Assembly: GCA_017394925.1 (NCBI GenBank)
Contig: JAFPWQ010000099.1
Coordinates: 1-6,925 of the forward strand
Reading direction: 5' to 3'
Length of the DNA stretch: 6,925 bases
Origin: Synergistaceae bacterium
Lineage (GTDB): Bacteria > Synergistota > Synergistia > Synergistales > Aminobacteriaceae
Shown: piece after piece, positions 5,881-6,925 of the stretch
How the letters are laid out: each line of letters opens with the position of its first letter
Position numbering within the stretch: the first letter of the stretch is position 1
Notes under the pieces: generated by a model
The model's input: only the letters and a program-made list of their open reading frames with translations
Databases searched by the model: none
What the model was told of the DNA's origin: nothing
Program-made: the position numbers and the translations under genes

Positions 5881-6925
5881 CGCCGAGTGCTTTGGACTGC
5901 CTTATCGTTACTGTCCTTGTGTAGCATGAGAACGCATCTTCAATGAATGCTTTATCCGGCTTCGGTGTGATTACGCTTATCACAGGCACAATGATAAACC
6001 CTGCTAGCATACAGAAAGCTCCTGCGTTAATCGGTGAACGTAATATTTCGGGGAAGTCAGGACGAATGAAAATATTTGCGGTCATGACCACACTTGAGAA
6101 TATGAAATTGACCCAGCATGAAAGTTTGCTGACTCCCTTCCAGTAAAGACTATACATGAATGGTGCGAGGAATGCTCCGGCTAATGCTCCCCATGACACG
6201 CCCATTAACTGAGCTATGAATGTTACGTTTGAGCTGTACTGAATCAATGCAAGAATGACGGATATAATAATGAAGATTACGATTAAGATTCGCATGATGA
6301 AAACTTGCTTTTGCTCGTCCATATCTTTTATCACATGGCCTTTGAGTAAATCAAGCGTCAATGTTGAACTTGATGCAAGCACAAGAGATGACAGTGTAGA
6401 CATTGAAGCCGATAAAACGAGAATCACGACAACACCGAGCAGTATATCAGGCAGATTTGAGAGCATGACGGGGATAACTGAGTCATAACCTTCAACGGGG
6501 ATTCCAGTGCCGGAAGGGTCTAACTGTGATGTGAATAATCTCCCGAATCCGCCGAGAAAATAACAGCCTCCAGCTACAACCAGAGCAAACACTGTAGATA
6601 TAACTGTACCTTTTGTGATGTCGCTCTCATTCTTGATTGCGTAGAACTTCTGCACCATTTGAGGCAATCCCCACGTGCCTAAACTCGTTAAGATAACCAC
6701 AAACATTAAATTTAACGGATCAGGCCCGAAGAATGATGCGAATATTCCGGGTGATTTTGCGAGTGCATTTGTTGCATGTGTATCTGAAATTGCCGCAAGA
6801 CCTGCAAGCGCGTTATTCAGTCCTCCCCTTGATGAAATGACCGCAATTATCACTGCAATGATTCCCGCAAGCATGATTATTCCCTGAATGAAATCATTTA
6901 TCGCTGTGGCCATGTATCCGCCTGC
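5873..6925 (-). CDS. Sodium:solute symporter (SSS family), N-terminus cut by window edge
   Basis: This is an inner-membrane permease that couples uptake of a small solute to Na+ entry. The visible 350 residues are the C-terminal two-thirds; PutP-like members have about 480-500, so some 150-165 residues are missing. The frame is open to the edge and reads AGGYMATAINDFIQG, a conserved mid-protein SSS segment, so the ATG at 6913 is internal and not the start. LGTWGLPQMVQKFYAIKN (82-98) is family-typical. LSASMSTLSSLVLASSS (171-187) matches the PutP helix holding Na+-site Ser340 and Thr341, here Ser176 and Thr177. About eight hydrophobic segments are visible, near 10-31, 70-92, 107-128, 150-185, 211-230, 236-262, 267-287 and 297-320. 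The stop overlaps the amidohydrolase start by 8 bases. The substrate (amino acid, pantothenate or other carboxylate) cannot be read from sequence. Confidence 0.92.
   Translation of the reverse strand, partial: AGGYMATAINDFIQGIIMLAGIIAVIIAVISSRGGLNNALAGLAAISDTHATNALAKSPGIFASFFGPDPLNLMFVVILTSLGTWGLPQMVQKFYAIKNESDITKGTVISTVFALVVAGGCYFLGGFGRLFTSQLDPSGTGIPVEGYDSVIPVMLSNLPDILLGVVVILVLSASMSTLSSLVLASSSTLTLDLLKGHVIKDMDEQKQVFIMRILIVIFIIISVILALIQYSSNVTFIAQLMGVSWGALAGAFLAPFMYSLYWKGVSKLSCWVNFIFSSVVMTANIFIRPDFPEILRSPINAGAFCMLAGFIIVPVISVITPKPDKAFIEDAFSCYTRTVTIRQSKALGDD

Overview
The window most likely comes from a bacterium of the phylum Synergistetes (Synergistota), probably an uncultured host-associated member of the Synergistaceae. 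The main reason is the C-terminus of the large surface protein. It carries a Gly-rich stretch with an invariant-type Cys (GGGGCSAGF), a hydrophobic helix and a basic RRKK end, which is the pattern of the Synerg-CTERM sorting signal. No rRNA or housekeeping marker is present, so this assignment rests on one motif plus general gene character.

All four genes lie on the minus strand, so the reading order is from high to low coordinates. At 5873-6925 is a sodium:solute symporter (SSS family) whose N-terminus is cut off by the window edge. It overlaps by 8 bases the start of a metal-dependent amidohydrolase (5018-5880), and the two look like a translationally coupled pair. The amidohydrolase is interrupted near its N-terminus by a one-base frameshift at an A5 run, directly after its metal-binding HTH motif. 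Next, behind a strong sigma-70-like promoter (4981-5008), comes a single large gene (1418-4891). It encodes a 1157-residue exported protein with a signal peptide, five tandem Ig-like repeats, a Glu-rich linker, an unrecognised region of about 440 residues, a Pro-Gly linker, a sixth Ig-like domain and the sorting signal. A Rho-independent terminator (1337-1377) closes that transcript. Just 32 bases beyond it, a TTG start with a good ribosome binding site opens an FGGY-family carbohydrate kinase (1-1304), whose C-terminus runs off the left edge.

The symporter and amidohydrolase probably serve uptake and hydrolysis of one small molecule. The surface protein is transcribed as its own unit. The kinase may use a weak promoter of its own or terminator read-through. 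Its substrate cannot be read from sequence, but it lacks the Met-His motif of canonical xylulokinases.

There are no RNA genes, insertion sequences, CRISPR arrays or phage genes, and no gene-free stretch over 130 bases. I see no clear new multi-gene system. The points that most deserve a second look are the unrecognised central region of the surface protein, the frameshift in the amidohydrolase, and the close packing of terminator and start signals ahead of the kinase.
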